A stretch of DNA of 64,000 nt, from the NCBI RefSeq assembly GCF_034522235.1, contig NZ_JAXHLN010000003.1, positions 1,860,001-1,924,000 of the forward strand. Direction: 5' to 3'. The stretch comes from Thiohalophilus sp. (lineage in GTDB: Bacteria; Pseudomonadota; Gammaproteobacteria; UBA6429; Thiohalophilaceae). How positions within the stretch are numbered: position 1 is the stretch's first letter; every line of letters begins with the position of its first letter. Shown here one piece after another: positions 8,404 to 17,694 of the stretch. The translations under genes and the position numbers were made by a program. Below the pieces are notes generated by a model that saw only the letters and a program-made list of their open reading frames with translations, searched no databases and was not told the DNA's origin.

Positions 8404-9306
8404 TCAATGGTCGTCCCGATAACCCAGGCTGGAAAGTGCACGTTCGTCATCGGACCAGCCAGCCTTGACCTTGACCCAGAGTTCGAGATGTACCTTCTTG
8501 TCGAACAGTTTCTGCATATCCAGACGTGCCTGTTGGCCGACTTTTTTCAACCGTTCGCCCTTCTCGCCGATGACGATGGACTTCTGGTTGTCTCGCTCCA
8601 CCCAGATTAGCGCGTGAATCCGGTTTAGCCGCTCCAGCTCTTCGAATTTCTCGATCTCCACGGTCGTGGCATAGGGTAACTCCTGACCGAGATTGCGCAT
8701 CAGTTTCTCACGCACAATCTCCGCAGCCAGAAAACGGCTGCTGCGATCGGTCAGCTGATCTTCGGGATAATACGGCTCGGAAATTTCGAGATAACGGATA
8801 ATCTCCGTCTCCAGTTGTGGTAGATTGGTTCCACTTTTGGCCGAGATCGGTACGACTTCAGAAAAATTGAGCTTCTCGTGCAGCGTTTGTAAAAACGGTA
8901 ACAACTCTTCTTTTTTCTTGAGACGATCCACTTTATTGACCGCCAGTATGACAGGGGCCGTGATGCCTTTTAATACAGACAGGACCATCTCGTCTTCGTC
9001 CGTCCATTTCAATGCCTCGACCACAAATACCACAACATGGACGTCATCAATCGCCGAACTGGCGGCCCGATTCATAAACCGGTTCATGGCCTTTTTGGCC
9101 TGCTGATGGATACCGGGCGTGTCCACGTAAACAATCTGGGCTTGTTCCGTGGTTTTGATCCCGATTATACGATGCCGGGTGGTTTGCGGTTTGCGTGAGG
9201 TAATACTGAGCTTTTGTCCCAGAAGATGGTTCATCAGGGTGGACTTGCCGACATTGGGGCGCCCAACCAGCGCCACATAACCGCAGCGAGAAGTGTCATT
9301 TGTCAT
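8404..9306 (-). CDS. era: GTPase Era
   Basis: A 300-residue essential GTPase that binds 16S rRNA 3' ends during 30S maturation. G motifs: GRPNVGKST (about 16-24), a switch region with TTRHR, DTPGI (G3) and NKVD (G4). The C-terminal KH domain ends with the family motif [19 protein letters not shown]. It starts one base before the rnc stop, so rnc and era are translationally coupled as in E. coli. Confidence 0.96.
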   Translation of the reverse strand: MTNDTSRCGYVALVGRPNVGKSTLMNHLLGQKLSITSRKPQTTRHRIIGIKTTEQAQIVYVDTPGIHQQAKKAMNRFMNRAASSAIDDVHVVVFVVEALKWTDEDEMVLSVLKGITAPVILAVNKVDRLKKKEELLPFLQTLHEKLNFSEVVPISAKSGTNLPQLETEIIRYLEISEPYYPEDQLTDRSSRFLAAEIVREKLMRNLGQELPYATTVEIEKFEELERLNRIHALIWVERDNQKSIVIGEKGERLKKVGQQARLDMQKLFDKKVHLELWVKVKAGWSDDERALSSLGYRDDH

Positions 9307-9307
9307 A

Positions 9308-9979
9308 TCAGTTAGTCAGTACCTGTAACATCTTCTCGGCCGCCGCCTGCTCGGCCTTGCGGCGGCTGGTGCCCTCACCCACAACCTTGTCGGCGAGTGA
9401 ACTGATCGTACACTCGACCTTGAAACGCTGTTCATGTGCCTTGCCCTCCGTCGCCACGACCTGGTATTCGGGTAATTCGTCACCCCGGGCCTGCAGGTAT
9501 TCCTGCAAACGGGTCTTGGGATCTTTTTTCAGGGTCCGGGGATCAAGCTCAGCGATTCGTTCTTTAAAAAAAGTCTCAACCAGCGCACTGGCATTGTCCA
9601 TATCACTGTCCAGATAAACAGCGCCAATGATGGCTTCAAACGCATCGGCCAGAATCGAGCGACGACGATGTCCGCCGCTTTTCAGCTCACCGGAACCCAG
9701 ATTCAGATAATCACCCAGTTCCAGTTCTGTCGCAATAGAGGCCAGAGTTTCACCTTTGACCAGACTTGCACGCAGGCGGCTCAATTCACCCTCACTTGCT
9801 TCGGGAAACCGCCGGTAAAGTTCGATGCTAATCAAATAACCGAGAATAGCATCACCCAGGAATTCTATGCGCTCATTGTTACTCGAACCGAAACTCCGGT
9901 GTGTTAATGCCTGTTCCAGAAGATCGGGCCGCTTAAAAGAATAAGCCAGTTTGCGACAAAGTCTGTCCAGGTTCTGCAT
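9308..9979 (-). CDS. rnc: ribonuclease III
   Basis: A 223-residue double-strand RNA endonuclease that processes rRNA precursors. The catalytic signature [16 protein letters not shown] is at about residues 37-52, the second acidic cluster is [14 protein letters not shown], and a C-terminal dsRNA-binding domain ([20 protein letters not shown] ... [13 protein letters not shown]) is complete. It lies between the DUF4845 gene and era in the lepB-rnc-era operon. Confidence 0.96.
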   Translation of the reverse strand: MQNLDRLCRKLAYSFKRPDLLEQALTHRSFGSSNNERIEFLGDAILGYLISIELYRRFPEASEGELSRLRASLVKGETLASIATELELGDYLNLGSGELKSGGHRRRSILADAFEAIIGAVYLDSDMDNASALVETFFKERIAELDPRTLKKDPKTRLQEYLQARGDELPEYQVVATEGKAHEQRFKVECTISSLADKVVGEGTSRRKAEQAAAEKMLQVLTN

Positions 9980-9981
9980 TA

Positions 9982-10353
9982 CTATTTCGGTATTTCCGCG
10001 CGTTTATTAAAGCTTACAACAATATCAATATTACCAACAAAGTCCTCTCGAACTTCATAATCCAGTTCGAGAATTATGTTGTCTTTTGTATTTTCAATAT
10101 AAATTTCATCGCGACGTATATACTTTATCATATTTACACTCAGCCGCTTATTTAGCGTCTCCAGAATCTCCGCGGGGGTTTTATCTCCCATCGAAGGTTC
10201 TTTTTCTATATCCGATAAAATTGAGCTAACAGTGAGTGAGTTTATGTAAAGCGGTGCAAGCTTGAGTGCCACCAGAGAAAAAAATGTGATCAACGCCAGA
10301 ATCAATATCCAGCCAAGAGCAGATACACCTTTCTGGTGCCCTATACTATTCAT
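9982..10353 (-). CDS. DUF4845 family membrane protein
   Basis: A 123-residue protein found between lepB and rnc in many beta- and gammaproteobacteria. It has one N-terminal membrane segment (about 13-34, GWILILALITFFSLVALKLA) and a small mixed domain outside. I start at the ATG at 10353 (MNSIGHQKG) because AGGAGG lies about eight bases upstream; the earlier start has no good site. Its function is unknown; co-conservation with signal peptidase suggests an envelope role. It is more AT-rich than its neighbours. Confidence 0.8.
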   Translation of the reverse strand: MNSIGHQKGVSALGWILILALITFFSLVALKLAPLYINSLTVSSILSDIEKEPSMGDKTPAEILETLNKRLSVNMIKYIRRDEIYIENTKDNIILELDYEVREDFVGNIDIVVSFNKRAEIPK

Positions 10354-10376
10354 ATTTACCCTCCTCACCATTATCG

Positions 10377-11186
10377 TTATTCGATTAAATTTCCGATGCG
10401 GTTCCAGCTTGGCATTTGGCAGTTGAGTTGAATTATTTCGCTAAAAGTGCAGTCCCAATTCATCCAGATTAAAAAGGCCTCACCGACCAGGTTCTCTTCG
10501 GGAACAAAACCCCAGACCCGACTGTCGCGGCTGTTATCCCGATTGTCTCCCATTACAAAATAGTTTCCTTTCGGGACATTGACAACAAAATCCCGGGGCG
10601 ACGAACCCGCACTGACCAGAATAGGGTGACGCACATCGCCCAGTGTCTCTTCATAACGAAGCTCCAGGGAGTAATCCGCATTGTAATTATCAATCGGCTT
10701 CTGCAGTGCCGGCTCACCATTAATATAGAGCGTCTTGTTATAGTAAGCCACCTCGTCGCCCGGCAGACCGATTACGCGCTTGATATAGTCAATATCGGGA
10801 TTTTCGGGGTAACGAAAGACAATCACATCCCCCCGCTCGGGATCGCCCAGGTTCACAATACGCTGATGCCCGACCGGCAGGCGCAGACCGTAGGCGAATT
10901 TGTTGACCAGAATGAAATCACCTACCTCCAGAGTCGGTAACATGGAGCCGGACGGAATTTTGAACGGTTCGGCCACAAAGCCGCGCAGCACCAGTACCAC
11001 CAGCACCACCGGAAACAGAAAACGTGAAAATTCAACCAGATAGGGCTCGTTCGTCTCGCTCTCGCCCGCTTCATTTGGCGTTTGAACCGGTTCCCGGTGC
11101 CTGGCAAAATATTGCGCATCGACCAGCCAGATGACTCCGCTGATGACAGTCGCCAGCACCAGTAACAACTCAAAATCAAAACTCAT
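10377..11186 (-). CDS. lepB: signal peptidase I
   Basis: A 269-residue inner-membrane protease that removes signal peptides from exported proteins. There are two N-terminal membrane segments (about 4-22 and 55-72). The catalytic serine is in PSGSMLPTL (about residue 97) and the general-base lysine in the [13 protein letters not shown] box. The [14 protein letters not shown] box is complete. It starts within lepA's stop (ATGA overlap at 11183-11186), so lepA and lepB are coupled, as in E. coli. Confidence 0.96.
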   Translation of the reverse strand: MSFDFELLLVLATVISGVIWLVDAQYFARHREPVQTPNEAGESETNEPYLVEFSRFLFPVVLVVLVLRGFVAEPFKIPSGSMLPTLEVGDFILVNKFAYGLRLPVGHQRIVNLGDPERGDVIVFRYPENPDIDYIKRVIGLPGDEVAYYNKTLYINGEPALQKPIDNYNADYSLELRYEETLGDVRHPILVSAGSSPRDFVVNVPKGNYFVMGDNRDNSRDSRVWGFVPEENLVGEAFLIWMNWDCTFSEIIQLNCQMPSWNRIGNLIE

Positions 11187-12988
11187 TTTTCCTTCCCTAC
11201 ATTAAGTACCGCCAAAAAGGCTTCCTGCGGAATTTCCACCTTGCCCACCTGCTTCATGCGCCGTTTACCGGCTTTTTGTTTTTCCAGTAGTTTACGTTTG
11301 CGCGAGACATCGCCGCCGTAACATTTTGCCGTCACGTTCTTGCGCAGTGCCTTGACCGTGGCACGGGCAATGATCTTGGACCCGATGGCCGCCTGGATGG
11401 CCACTTCAAACATTTGCCGGGGGATGATCTCCTTCATGCGTTCGGCCAGATCCCGGCCGCGATATTCAGCCTGATCGCGATGCACGATGATCGACAGGGC
11501 GTCGACTTTTTCCCCGTTAATCAGAATATCCAGCTTGACCAGATTGGCGGACTCAAAACGCAGGAGTTCATAATCCAGCGAGGCATAGCCGCGACTGACC
11601 GATTTGAGCCGGTCGAAAAAGTCGAGCACGATCTCGTTCATCGGCAATTCATATTCCAGCAGAATCTGACTGCCGAGATACTGCATTTTTTTCTGCACGC
11701 CCCGCTTTTCGGCACACAGTGTAATCACATTACCGACATGTTCCTGGGGCACCAAAATCGAGGCCCGGACAATCGGTTCGCGAATCTCCTCGATGTCGTT
11801 CGGTTCGGGTAGCTCGGACGGATTCTCGATGTTCAGCAGCTCGTTATGCCGGGTCAGCACCTCATAAACGACGGAGGGTGCGGTGGTAATCAGATCCAGA
11901 CCGTATTCGCGCTCCAGCCGCTCCTGCACGATCTCCATGTGCAACATACCCAGAAAACCGCAACGAAAACCGAAGCCCAGTGCCTGGGAGGTTTCCGGTT
12001 CGTAATAAAGTGCGGCGTCATTCAGTTTCAGCTTGGAAAGTGCTTCACGCAGCCCCTCGTAATCATCCCCTTCAACCGGAAACAGCCCGGCAAAGACCTG
12101 CGGCTGGATCGGTTTGAAACCGGGCAGCGGCACGTCGGCCGGATTGGCGGCATCGGTGATGGTATCGCCGACCGGCGCGCCGTCGACCTCCTTGATACCG
12201 GCGATCATGAAGCCCACCTCACCGGCATGCAGTTGTTCGGTATCGCGTTTTTTGGGGGTGAAAATCCCGACCCGATCCACCTGGTGATTGCGGTCCGCCG
12301 CCATGATGCGGATCTTTTGTTTGCGCCGCAGGGTGCCCTGCTTGACCCGAATCAGCGACACCACCCCAAGGTAATTGTCGAACCAGGAGTCGATGATCAG
12401 CGCCTGCAGGGGCGCGTTCACATCACCCTCGGGCGGCGGGATCAGGTGCACGATCTCCTCCAGCAACTCGCTCATCCCCTCTCCGGTTTTGGCCGAGACC
12501 CGGGCGGCGGTTTTGGCCTCGATGCCGATGATCTCCTCGATCTCCTGGATCACCCGATCCGGCTCGGCCGCCGGCAGATCGATTTTGTTAAGGATCGGGA
12601 GCACTTCCAGTCCCTGTTCGATGGCGGTATAGCAGTTGGCCACGCTCTGTGCCTCGACCCCCTGGGAGGCATCCACTACCAGCAGCGCCCCTTCACAGGC
12701 GGCCAGCGAGCGCGAGACTTCGTAGGAGAAATCCACATGCCCCGGGGTATCGATAAAGTTCAGCAGATAGGTCTTGCCGTCCCGGGCGGTGTAATTGAGG
12801 GTGACGCTCTGGGCCTTGATGGTGATGCCGCGTTCGCGCTCCAGGTCCATCGAGTCGAGCACCTGCTCGCTCATTTCGCGTTCGGTCAGGCCCTCGCACA
12901 TCTGGATAATCCGGTCCGCGACGGTGGATTTACCGTGATCGATATGGGCGATAATGGAAAAATTGCGTATCTGGGAAAGGTCGGTCAC
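11183..12988 (-). CDS. lepA: elongation factor 4 (LepA)
   Basis: A 601-residue translational GTPase, close to E. coli's 599. G motifs: [17 protein letters not shown] and [11 protein letters not shown]. The C-terminal domain unique to LepA is present ([20 protein letters not shown] ... [18 protein letters not shown]). EF4 binds stalled ribosomes and affects initiation and back-translocation. A bidirectional terminator-like hairpin just upstream (13009-13034) separates it from the glutaredoxin gene, so it probably has its own promoter there. Confidence 0.97.
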   Translation of the reverse strand: MTDLSQIRNFSIIAHIDHGKSTVADRIIQMCEGLTEREMSEQVLDSMDLERERGITIKAQSVTLNYTARDGKTYLLNFIDTPGHVDFSYEVSRSLAACEGALLVVDASQGVEAQSVANCYTAIEQGLEVLPILNKIDLPAAEPDRVIQEIEEIIGIEAKTAARVSAKTGEGMSELLEEIVHLIPPPEGDVNAPLQALIIDSWFDNYLGVVSLIRVKQGTLRRKQKIRIMAADRNHQVDRVGIFTPKKRDTEQLHAGEVGFMIAGIKEVDGAPVGDTITDAANPADVPLPGFKPIQPQVFAGLFPVEGDDYEGLREALSKLKLNDAALYYEPETSQALGFGFRCGFLGMLHMEIVQERLEREYGLDLITTAPSVVYEVLTRHNELLNIENPSELPEPNDIEEIREPIVRASILVPQEHVGNVITLCAEKRGVQKKMQYLGSQILLEYELPMNEIVLDFFDRLKSVSRGYASLDYELLRFESANLVKLDILINGEKVDALSIIVHRDQAEYRGRDLAERMKEIIPRQMFEVAIQAAIGSKIIARATVKALRKNVTAKCYGGDVSRKRKLLEKQKAGKRRMKQVGKVEIPQEAFLAVLNVGKEK

Positions 12989-13008
12989 ATTCCACCTTGA
13001 GTCATACT

Positions 13009-13034
13009 AAAAAGGCGCACAATTGCGCCTTTTT
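13009..13034 (-). terminator. bidirectional intrinsic terminator between grx and lepA
   Basis: An 11-bp perfect stem AAAAAGGCGCA / TGCGCCTTTTT with a 4-base loop. The T-run on either strand makes it a canonical intrinsic terminator. On the minus strand it would end transcripts from the rpoE-rse-mucD-grx genes ahead of lepA. Confidence 0.8.
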
Positions 13035-13050
13035 GGATCGAGCGTGCATA

Positions 13051-13080
13051 CTGACAAATTCCAGGGAAGGAATTTGTCAG
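13051..13080. repeat. 12-bp perfect inverted repeat upstream of lepA
   Basis: CTGACAAATTCC and its exact complement GGAATTTGTCAG flank a 6-base loop. It has no T-run, and lies between the grx stop and the terminator. It could stabilise mRNA ends or serve as an operator for lepA; I cannot choose. Confidence 0.6.
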
Positions 13081-13117
13081 AAGTTATATTAATGGCAATG
13101 CGGAATTGTAACCAATT

Positions 13118-13366
13118 TCAGGCCTGGCTGAAATACTGTTGGAGCTTGCCAACTTCCAGAAAATAATGGCAAATTTCCCTCTCCCCGTGCTTGAGCACCG
13201 GAACCAGTTCGCCGTAGGCCGCCTCCAGTGCCGGATCGCCGTCAATATCCACCGTATCCAGCTCAAAATTGTATTGCGCCTGGACCGCCTGCAGCTGCGC
13301 CAGCATCGCCTGGCACAAATGGCAACCACTGCGCAGATACAGGGTCAGACGCACCGGCCGGCTCAT
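13118..13366 (-). CDS. glutaredoxin-like family protein (DUF836 type)
   Basis: An 82-residue thioredoxin-fold protein with a CHLC active-site motif at about residues 16-19 (LYLRSGCHLCQAML) and the cis-proline strand ELVPVLKHG. Such short glutaredoxin-like proteins occur downstream of mucD/degP in many gammaproteobacteria; substrate unknown. Its start overlaps the degP-type protease stop by four bases (ATGA). Confidence 0.85.
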   Translation of the reverse strand: MSRPVRLTLYLRSGCHLCQAMLAQLQAVQAQYNFELDTVDIDGDPALEAAYGELVPVLKHGEREICHYFLEVGKLQQYFSQA

Positions 13367-14811
13367 TCCTCGAGCCGGATGGTCATAAACAGCGGCGCCT
13401 TGCCACGCTGGACCAGCATCGGCAGCAGCTTGCCCCTGGGCAGATCGCTCAGCAGTTTCTCAAACTGCTTGCGGCTGGTGATATTCTGGTGGTTGATCAT
13501 CAGGATCACATCACCCGGACGGACCTCCGCCTCGGCGGCCGGTCCCTCGCGGATCTCCTTAACCAGTACACCACGCTTGTCGTCGATACCCAGCTGCTTG
13601 CGCTGCTCCCGGGTCAGATCCTGCAATACCATGCCCAGGGTCGCGCTCTCGCCCTGGCTTGAGGGCTGATCGGGAGAAGCCTGGGCCAGCTCTTCCTCGG
13701 GCGGCAATTCGCCGGTTTTCACGGTCAGATACCGGGTCTTGCCTTCGCGGATAATCTTGACCTTCGCTTCCTTGTCCACCGGATAAGCGGCGACCGCCAG
13801 TGGCAGATCCGATTGGCGATGAATCGTCCGGCCGGCAAATTCCACCACCACGTCACCTTCCTTGAAGCCGGCCTTCTCGGCCGGGCTGTCGGGCAACACC
13901 CGTAGCACCACGGCCCCCATCGGCTTTTTCATACCGAAAGATTCGGCCAGTTCACGATTGACGTCCTGGATCAAAATACCCAGCCAGCCGCGACTCACCT
14001 TGCCCTTGGTCTTGAGCTGCTCGACCACATCCATCGCCACATCAATGGGGATTGCAAACGACAGGCCCATGAAACCGCCGGAGCGGGTGAAAATCTGTGA
14101 ATTGATCCCGACCACTTCGCCATCGAGATTGAACAGCGGACCGCCGGAATTCCCCGGGTTAATCGCCACATCGGTCTGAATAAAGGGAACATAGTTCTCG
14201 CTGGGGAGATTACGATTAATCGCACTGATCACGCCCACCGAAACCGAATGGTCAAAACCGAACGGCGAACCGATGGCCATGGCCCACTCGCCGACCTTGA
14301 GCTTCTCCGAATTGCCGATAGCGACCACCGGCAGATCTCCGGCATCGACCTTGAGCAGGGCGATATCACTGCGTTTGTCGCTGCCGATGACTTGTGCCTT
14401 GAGTTCACGACGATCACTCAAGCGAACCGTAATTTCCTCGGCATCCTTGACCACGTGATAGTTGGTAATAATATAGCCATCCCGACTGATGATAAAGCCG
14501 GAACCCAGTGACTGGCTGTCGAACTCTTCCGGGCCCGAACCCGGTGGTCCCTCTTCCCCAAAAAAGCGCCGGAACAGATCGCCAAACGGCGAGCCTTCGG
14601 GGAACTCGGGAATCTCAAAGCCCGGCGGTAAAGCGTGTTCACGACTCACTTTCTGGGTGGTGCTGATATTCACCACTGCCGGGCTGTTTTTCTCCACCAG
14701 CTCGGTAAAATCGGGCAGTTTGTCATTGCCGCCCAGAAGGGCGTATGAGGGCGTGGCAAAAAAGCCCAGAATCAGAAAGATGCTCAACAGATTAACAATA
14801 CGAGCCTTCAT
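13363..14811 (-). CDS. degP: periplasmic serine endoprotease, DegP/MucD type
   Basis: A 482-residue HtrA-family protease and chaperone for misfolded envelope proteins. It has a signal peptide (MKARIVNLLSIFLILGFFATPSYA), a trypsin-like domain with His in ITNYHVVKDA, Asp in SDIALLKVD and Ser in NPGNSGGPLF, and two PDZ domains (about 270-360 and 385-475). In Pseudomonas the same gene, mucD, ends the algU-mucABCD operon, the arrangement here; MucD-type activity against periplasmic signals of the sigma-E pathway is inferred. Confidence 0.95.
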   Translation of the reverse strand: MKARIVNLLSIFLILGFFATPSYALLGGNDKLPDFTELVEKNSPAVVNISTTQKVSREHALPPGFEIPEFPEGSPFGDLFRRFFGEEGPPGSGPEEFDSQSLGSGFIISRDGYIITNYHVVKDAEEITVRLSDRRELKAQVIGSDKRSDIALLKVDAGDLPVVAIGNSEKLKVGEWAMAIGSPFGFDHSVSVGVISAINRNLPSENYVPFIQTDVAINPGNSGGPLFNLDGEVVGINSQIFTRSGGFMGLSFAIPIDVAMDVVEQLKTKGKVSRGWLGILIQDVNRELAESFGMKKPMGAVVLRVLPDSPAEKAGFKEGDVVVEFAGRTIHRQSDLPLAVAAYPVDKEAKVKIIREGKTRYLTVKTGELPPEEELAQASPDQPSSQGESATLGMVLQDLTREQRKQLGIDDKRGVLVKEIREGPAAEAEVRPGDVILMINHQNITSRKQFEKLLSDLPRGKLLPMLVQRGKAPLFMTIRLEE

Positions 14812-14846
14812 TGATGCCTCTTTAATAATTGCGCAAAGCGATTTGC

Positions 14847-15332
14847 TTATGAATGTACGATATTCGAAGCGGATATGCCGGCCGATGGCAAACGGCGCAG
14901 AATTTGCGGCTGATAGCGGCTGTCATGGGCTATGCGCCGGGTAAACAACCGCAGCCAGACAATTGCCACCAGCATACCAATTATGGCAAAAACAATCGAT
15001 ACCAGCTCCTCGGCCGGGATCTGTAGCTGCTCGGCCAGCACCTGACCGGTAATGGCAAACAACAGCAGACTCAACAGCGGTACCAGATACACGGCCATCG
15101 AACCGCTCAGCATCGCTGACTCATGCAGGCCGATTATCACGGATTCGCCCTCGCGGAGCTGCAGCGAATTCAATACCCGCATCCTGCTGGTTTTCTGCCC
15201 GACGACCCGGGCCAACACCGAGGTGCCACAGCCCTTTTTGACCTGGCATTGATCGCAGGACGACTTGCGTTGCGCCTCCACCCAGGCGTAATCGCCCTCG
15301 CATTTCACCACAACGGCCGTCTCCTCGATCAT
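14847..15332 (-). CDS. rseC: RseC/MucC family regulator
   Basis: A 161-residue inner-membrane protein. The cysteine cluster CDQCQVKKGCGTS (about residues 25-37) and two membrane segments (about 75-97 and 103-125) are typical of RseC, which is linked to the SoxR-reducing system and the sigma-E operon. Its start overlaps rseB's stop (ATGA at 15329-15332). Confidence 0.92.
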   Translation of the reverse strand: MIEETAVVVKCEGDYAWVEAQRKSSCDQCQVKKGCGTSVLARVVGQKTSRMRVLNSLQLREGESVIIGLHESAMLSGSMAVYLVPLLSLLLFAITGQVLAEQLQIPAEELVSIVFAIIGMLVAIVWLRLFTRRIAHDSRYQPQILRRLPSAGISASNIVHS

Positions 15333-16309
15333 GGTGACTCCCGGTAACGCACCGATTCACCGATCATTTTAACCGTTGCCTGCGGCACTTCGCCAACCAC
15401 CGTCACGTGGTAGCCGTTCAACGTCCGGCCGTGCGCGTTAACCGCTCCCATATGCGAACCGCCAAACAGATTGTCCTCGCCCTTTTCAGCATTTTTTTCG
15501 ATAAATACCGAGACCGAGGCCAGGCCATCGGAGTAGATCCGATGCTCGACCGGCATGATACTGGTGGGTATCTGGTGTATACGGGTCATGTCCTGTTCAA
15601 ATCCCGCCGGCAGCGCGGTCACCTGCCAGTGCGTTTCCTGGTCACTTGTGATCGGCTGCTGACCCGACTCGGCTTCGTACCAGGTAAAGTTTCCCTTGTT
15701 GATATCCGCTTTCAGTGCCTCTTCGGGGATCTTGTCCTTGAATATGATCTGGGTGAACATGAACTGTTCAACCGGCTTGTTGTTTTCATTCAGCAACTCG
15801 GTCTTTAATAACAGACCGGTTTTTTCATGTACCCACAAGGCGTGACCGTAACGCAGATTATCCCGAGGTTCGATCAGAATCTTTTGTGTTGGCTCGCCGG
15901 CCACCTTGTCCTTGCCGGCCAGTGAGAGGCGGTAATAATTGTCCAGCACACCGACCTGAACCGGAAACACCGGGGGAAACTTGGCCCGGGGCCGGCTCTT
16001 TTCCACTATCACCGACTGACTGTCCGGATAGATACAGATTACCCGATCGCCGTCACGCAACACTTCGCGGCCCGACCCGTCCATGGATACAAGCCGTTCG
16101 CGCTCGCCGGCTTCCGTTACGCTGTGGATAATCCGAATCGAGCTCAACTGATCCTGCTGGCCGTAAACAAAGGTCCCTTCGTAATTAAGCATGTGCGCGG
16201 CCTGATGCATCTTTTCCAGCCACGGCTGGACCTCATCAATCTCCGAAGCCCAGGCGGCCTGCAGTAGAATCGCGGACCCCAACAGGGTCGAGGCCAGTTT
16301 ATTTATCAT
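15329..16309 (-). CDS. rseB: sigma-E regulatory protein RseB/MucB
   Basis: About 326 residues: a signal peptide (MINKLASTLLGSAILLQAAWA) followed by the LolA-like lipid-sensing domain and a smaller C-terminal domain (SDGLASVSVFIEKN, LNGYHVTVVGEVP). RseB binds the periplasmic part of RseA and protects it from DegS until lipid or LPS signals bind. I prefer the ATG at 16309, which overlaps the rseA stop, over a GTG at 16327 that would add six residues before the signal peptide. Confidence 0.92.
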   Translation of the reverse strand: MINKLASTLLGSAILLQAAWASEIDEVQPWLEKMHQAAHMLNYEGTFVYGQQDQLSSIRIIHSVTEAGERERLVSMDGSGREVLRDGDRVICIYPDSQSVIVEKSRPRAKFPPVFPVQVGVLDNYYRLSLAGKDKVAGEPTQKILIEPRDNLRYGHALWVHEKTGLLLKTELLNENNKPVEQFMFTQIIFKDKIPEEALKADINKGNFTWYEAESGQQPITSDQETHWQVTALPAGFEQDMTRIHQIPTSIMPVEHRIYSDGLASVSVFIEKNAEKGEDNLFGGSHMGAVNAHGRTLNGYHVTVVGEVPQATVKMIGESVRYRESP

Positions 16310-16871
16310 TGGCACGAGTAACGACACGCTCCGAAGGGGTCACACTGACAATGCGCATATACGGCAGCATGCCCTGCATTCTCGAAGAGATGGAATATTC
16401 GTTATGATTGATCAGGTAATTGCTGAGCTTGGACTGCACCTCGCTGTCGATGGGCAAGCGTGCCGAGGAATTGTCGCTGACATTGCGGTATTCCGCAGCG
16501 GTATTCTCTGCGCTGGCGATCGCCGGCTGCGATCCCGACGGGCCTGTCACATCGCTTTGCTGCACGGTTAATACCGCCACCGTGGCGACGGTGGCGGCAA
16601 TCGCCAGACCGGCCACCTGCCGGACGCTATGGGCAAGTTTACGCCGGGCCGGACGCAGCACCGTCGGCTCATCGCCTAACGCCGCGCTGACACGGTCGAC
16701 AAATGACGGGGAAGGAACCGTTTCATTGTGTCCGGAAAGCACATCCCGGATCAGATGATACCGTGCCCAGCGTGCCCGAACGTCGGTATCCTGCTTGAGT
16801 GATTCAAGAACATCCGGATGAAACTCATCATCCATAAATGCTGATAATTTTTCGTCGCTGTTGTTGCTCAT
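16299..16871 (-). CDS. rseA: anti-sigma-E factor RseA
   Basis: About 190 residues. The N-terminal cytoplasmic anti-sigma domain (MSNNSDEKLSAFMDDEFHP ... WARYHLIRDVLSG) binds RpoE, a single membrane segment lies at about residues 96-112 (QVAGLAIAATVATVAVLTV), and the rest is periplasmic and short. I start at the ATG at 16871 because GGTGAAG precedes it; a TTG 15 bases upstream is the alternative. Regulated proteolysis by DegS and RseP would release RpoE. Confidence 0.9.
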   Translation of the reverse strand: MSNNSDEKLSAFMDDEFHPDVLESLKQDTDVRARWARYHLIRDVLSGHNETVPSPSFVDRVSAALGDEPTVLRPARRKLAHSVRQVAGLAIAATVATVAVLTVQQSDVTGPSGSQPAIASAENTAAEYRNVSDNSSARLPIDSEVQSKLSNYLINHNEYSISSRMQGMLPYMRIVSVTPSERVVTRANDK

Positions 16872-16889
16872 AGCTTCACCACACAATAA

Positions 16890-17474
16890 TTAACCGAGTA
16901 ACGGCTTCAGTTTTTTGTCCACTGCCTCACGGGCGCGAAAAATTCGCGACCGCACGGTCCCAATCGGACAATCCATTGCCTCGGCTATTTCTTCATAGCT
17001 CATCCCCTCGAGTTCACGCAGGGTAATGGCGGTTTTCAAGTCATCCGGCAGATCCTCGATGGTACGCATAATGACCTGCTGAATCTCATCCCTGAGGGCT
17101 TCCTTTTCCGGGGTTGCGTACTCTTTAAGACCCGATTCACCCTCAAAATGTTCCGCGTCGCTGGCCTCAATATCGTCGGCCGGCGGGCGCCGATCCTGGG
17201 CAACCAGAAAATTCTTGGCGGTGTTGATCGCAATGCGATACAACCAGGTATAAAAGGCGCTGTCACCCCGAAACCGCGGCAGCGCACGGTACGCCTTGAT
17301 AAACGTTTCCTGCGCCAGATCCTCCAGCTCCGCATGATTACGCACATAGCGGGACAGCACTTTCATGACCCGCTGTTGATATTTCATCACCAGAATGTCG
17401 AAAGCTTTTTTGTCTCCGGCCTGTACACGCTCGACAAGCAATTGATCCGTCGTCTTACCGCCCATTCGGGCCAC
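16890..17474 (-). CDS. rpoE: RNA polymerase sigma-E factor (RpoE/AlgU)
   Basis: A 194-residue ECF sigma factor for envelope stress. Region 2 (AFDILVMKYQQRVMKVLSRY ... LAQETFIKAYRAL) and region 4 (LREL EGMSYEEIAEAMDCPIGTVRSRIFRAREAV) are both complete. It heads the rse operon; a possible sigma-E promoter sits about 40-70 bases upstream, so it is probably autoregulated. The start could be nine bases later at MGGKTTDQ. Confidence 0.96.
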   Translation of the reverse strand: MARMGGKTTDQLLVERVQAGDKKAFDILVMKYQQRVMKVLSRYVRNHAELEDLAQETFIKAYRALPRFRGDSAFYTWLYRIAINTAKNFLVAQDRRPPADDIEASDAEHFEGESGLKEYATPEKEALRDEIQQVIMRTIEDLPDDLKTAITLRELEGMSYEEIAEAMDCPIGTVRSRIFRAREAVDKKLKPLLG

Positions 17475-17513
17475 TTCCCCCTAAAAATGGGCCAGTCACC
17501 CGAATACCTGCTA

Positions 17514-17541
17514 TATTGACCGCAATCGCATCGGAGAGTTC
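17514..17541 (-). promoter_or_regulatory. candidate sigma-E promoter of rpoE
   Basis: Read on the minus strand, GAACTC (17541-17536) and TCAATA (17519-17514) are separated by 16 bases, the spacing of sigma-E promoters (GGAACTT, 16 bp, TCNAA-like). It lies 40-67 bases ahead of the rpoE start. rpoE operons are commonly autoregulated; this site is inferred from sequence match alone. Confidence 0.5.
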
Positions 17542-17583
17542 GCCTGGCCGCCGGTTTTCTGGTTATATTCCCGGATACAGCGG

Positions 17584-17598
17584 GAATTGTGACAATTC
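17584..17598. promoter_or_regulatory. palindromic operator-like site before nadB
   Basis: GAATTGT G ACAATTC is a perfect 7+1+7 palindrome, and a third ACAATTC half-site follows at 17613-17619. It lies about 100 bases upstream of nadB, in the region shared with rpoE. A dimeric repressor or activator site is plausible; I cannot name the protein. Confidence 0.4.
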
Positions 17599-17694
17599 AC
17601 GCCGTAATCCGTACAATTCTAATCTTATCTTGCTGCGAGAAGAAATGTTTCGGCAAATCAACCCGGATTCCGACAGCCAGGCCCGATAACAGTC

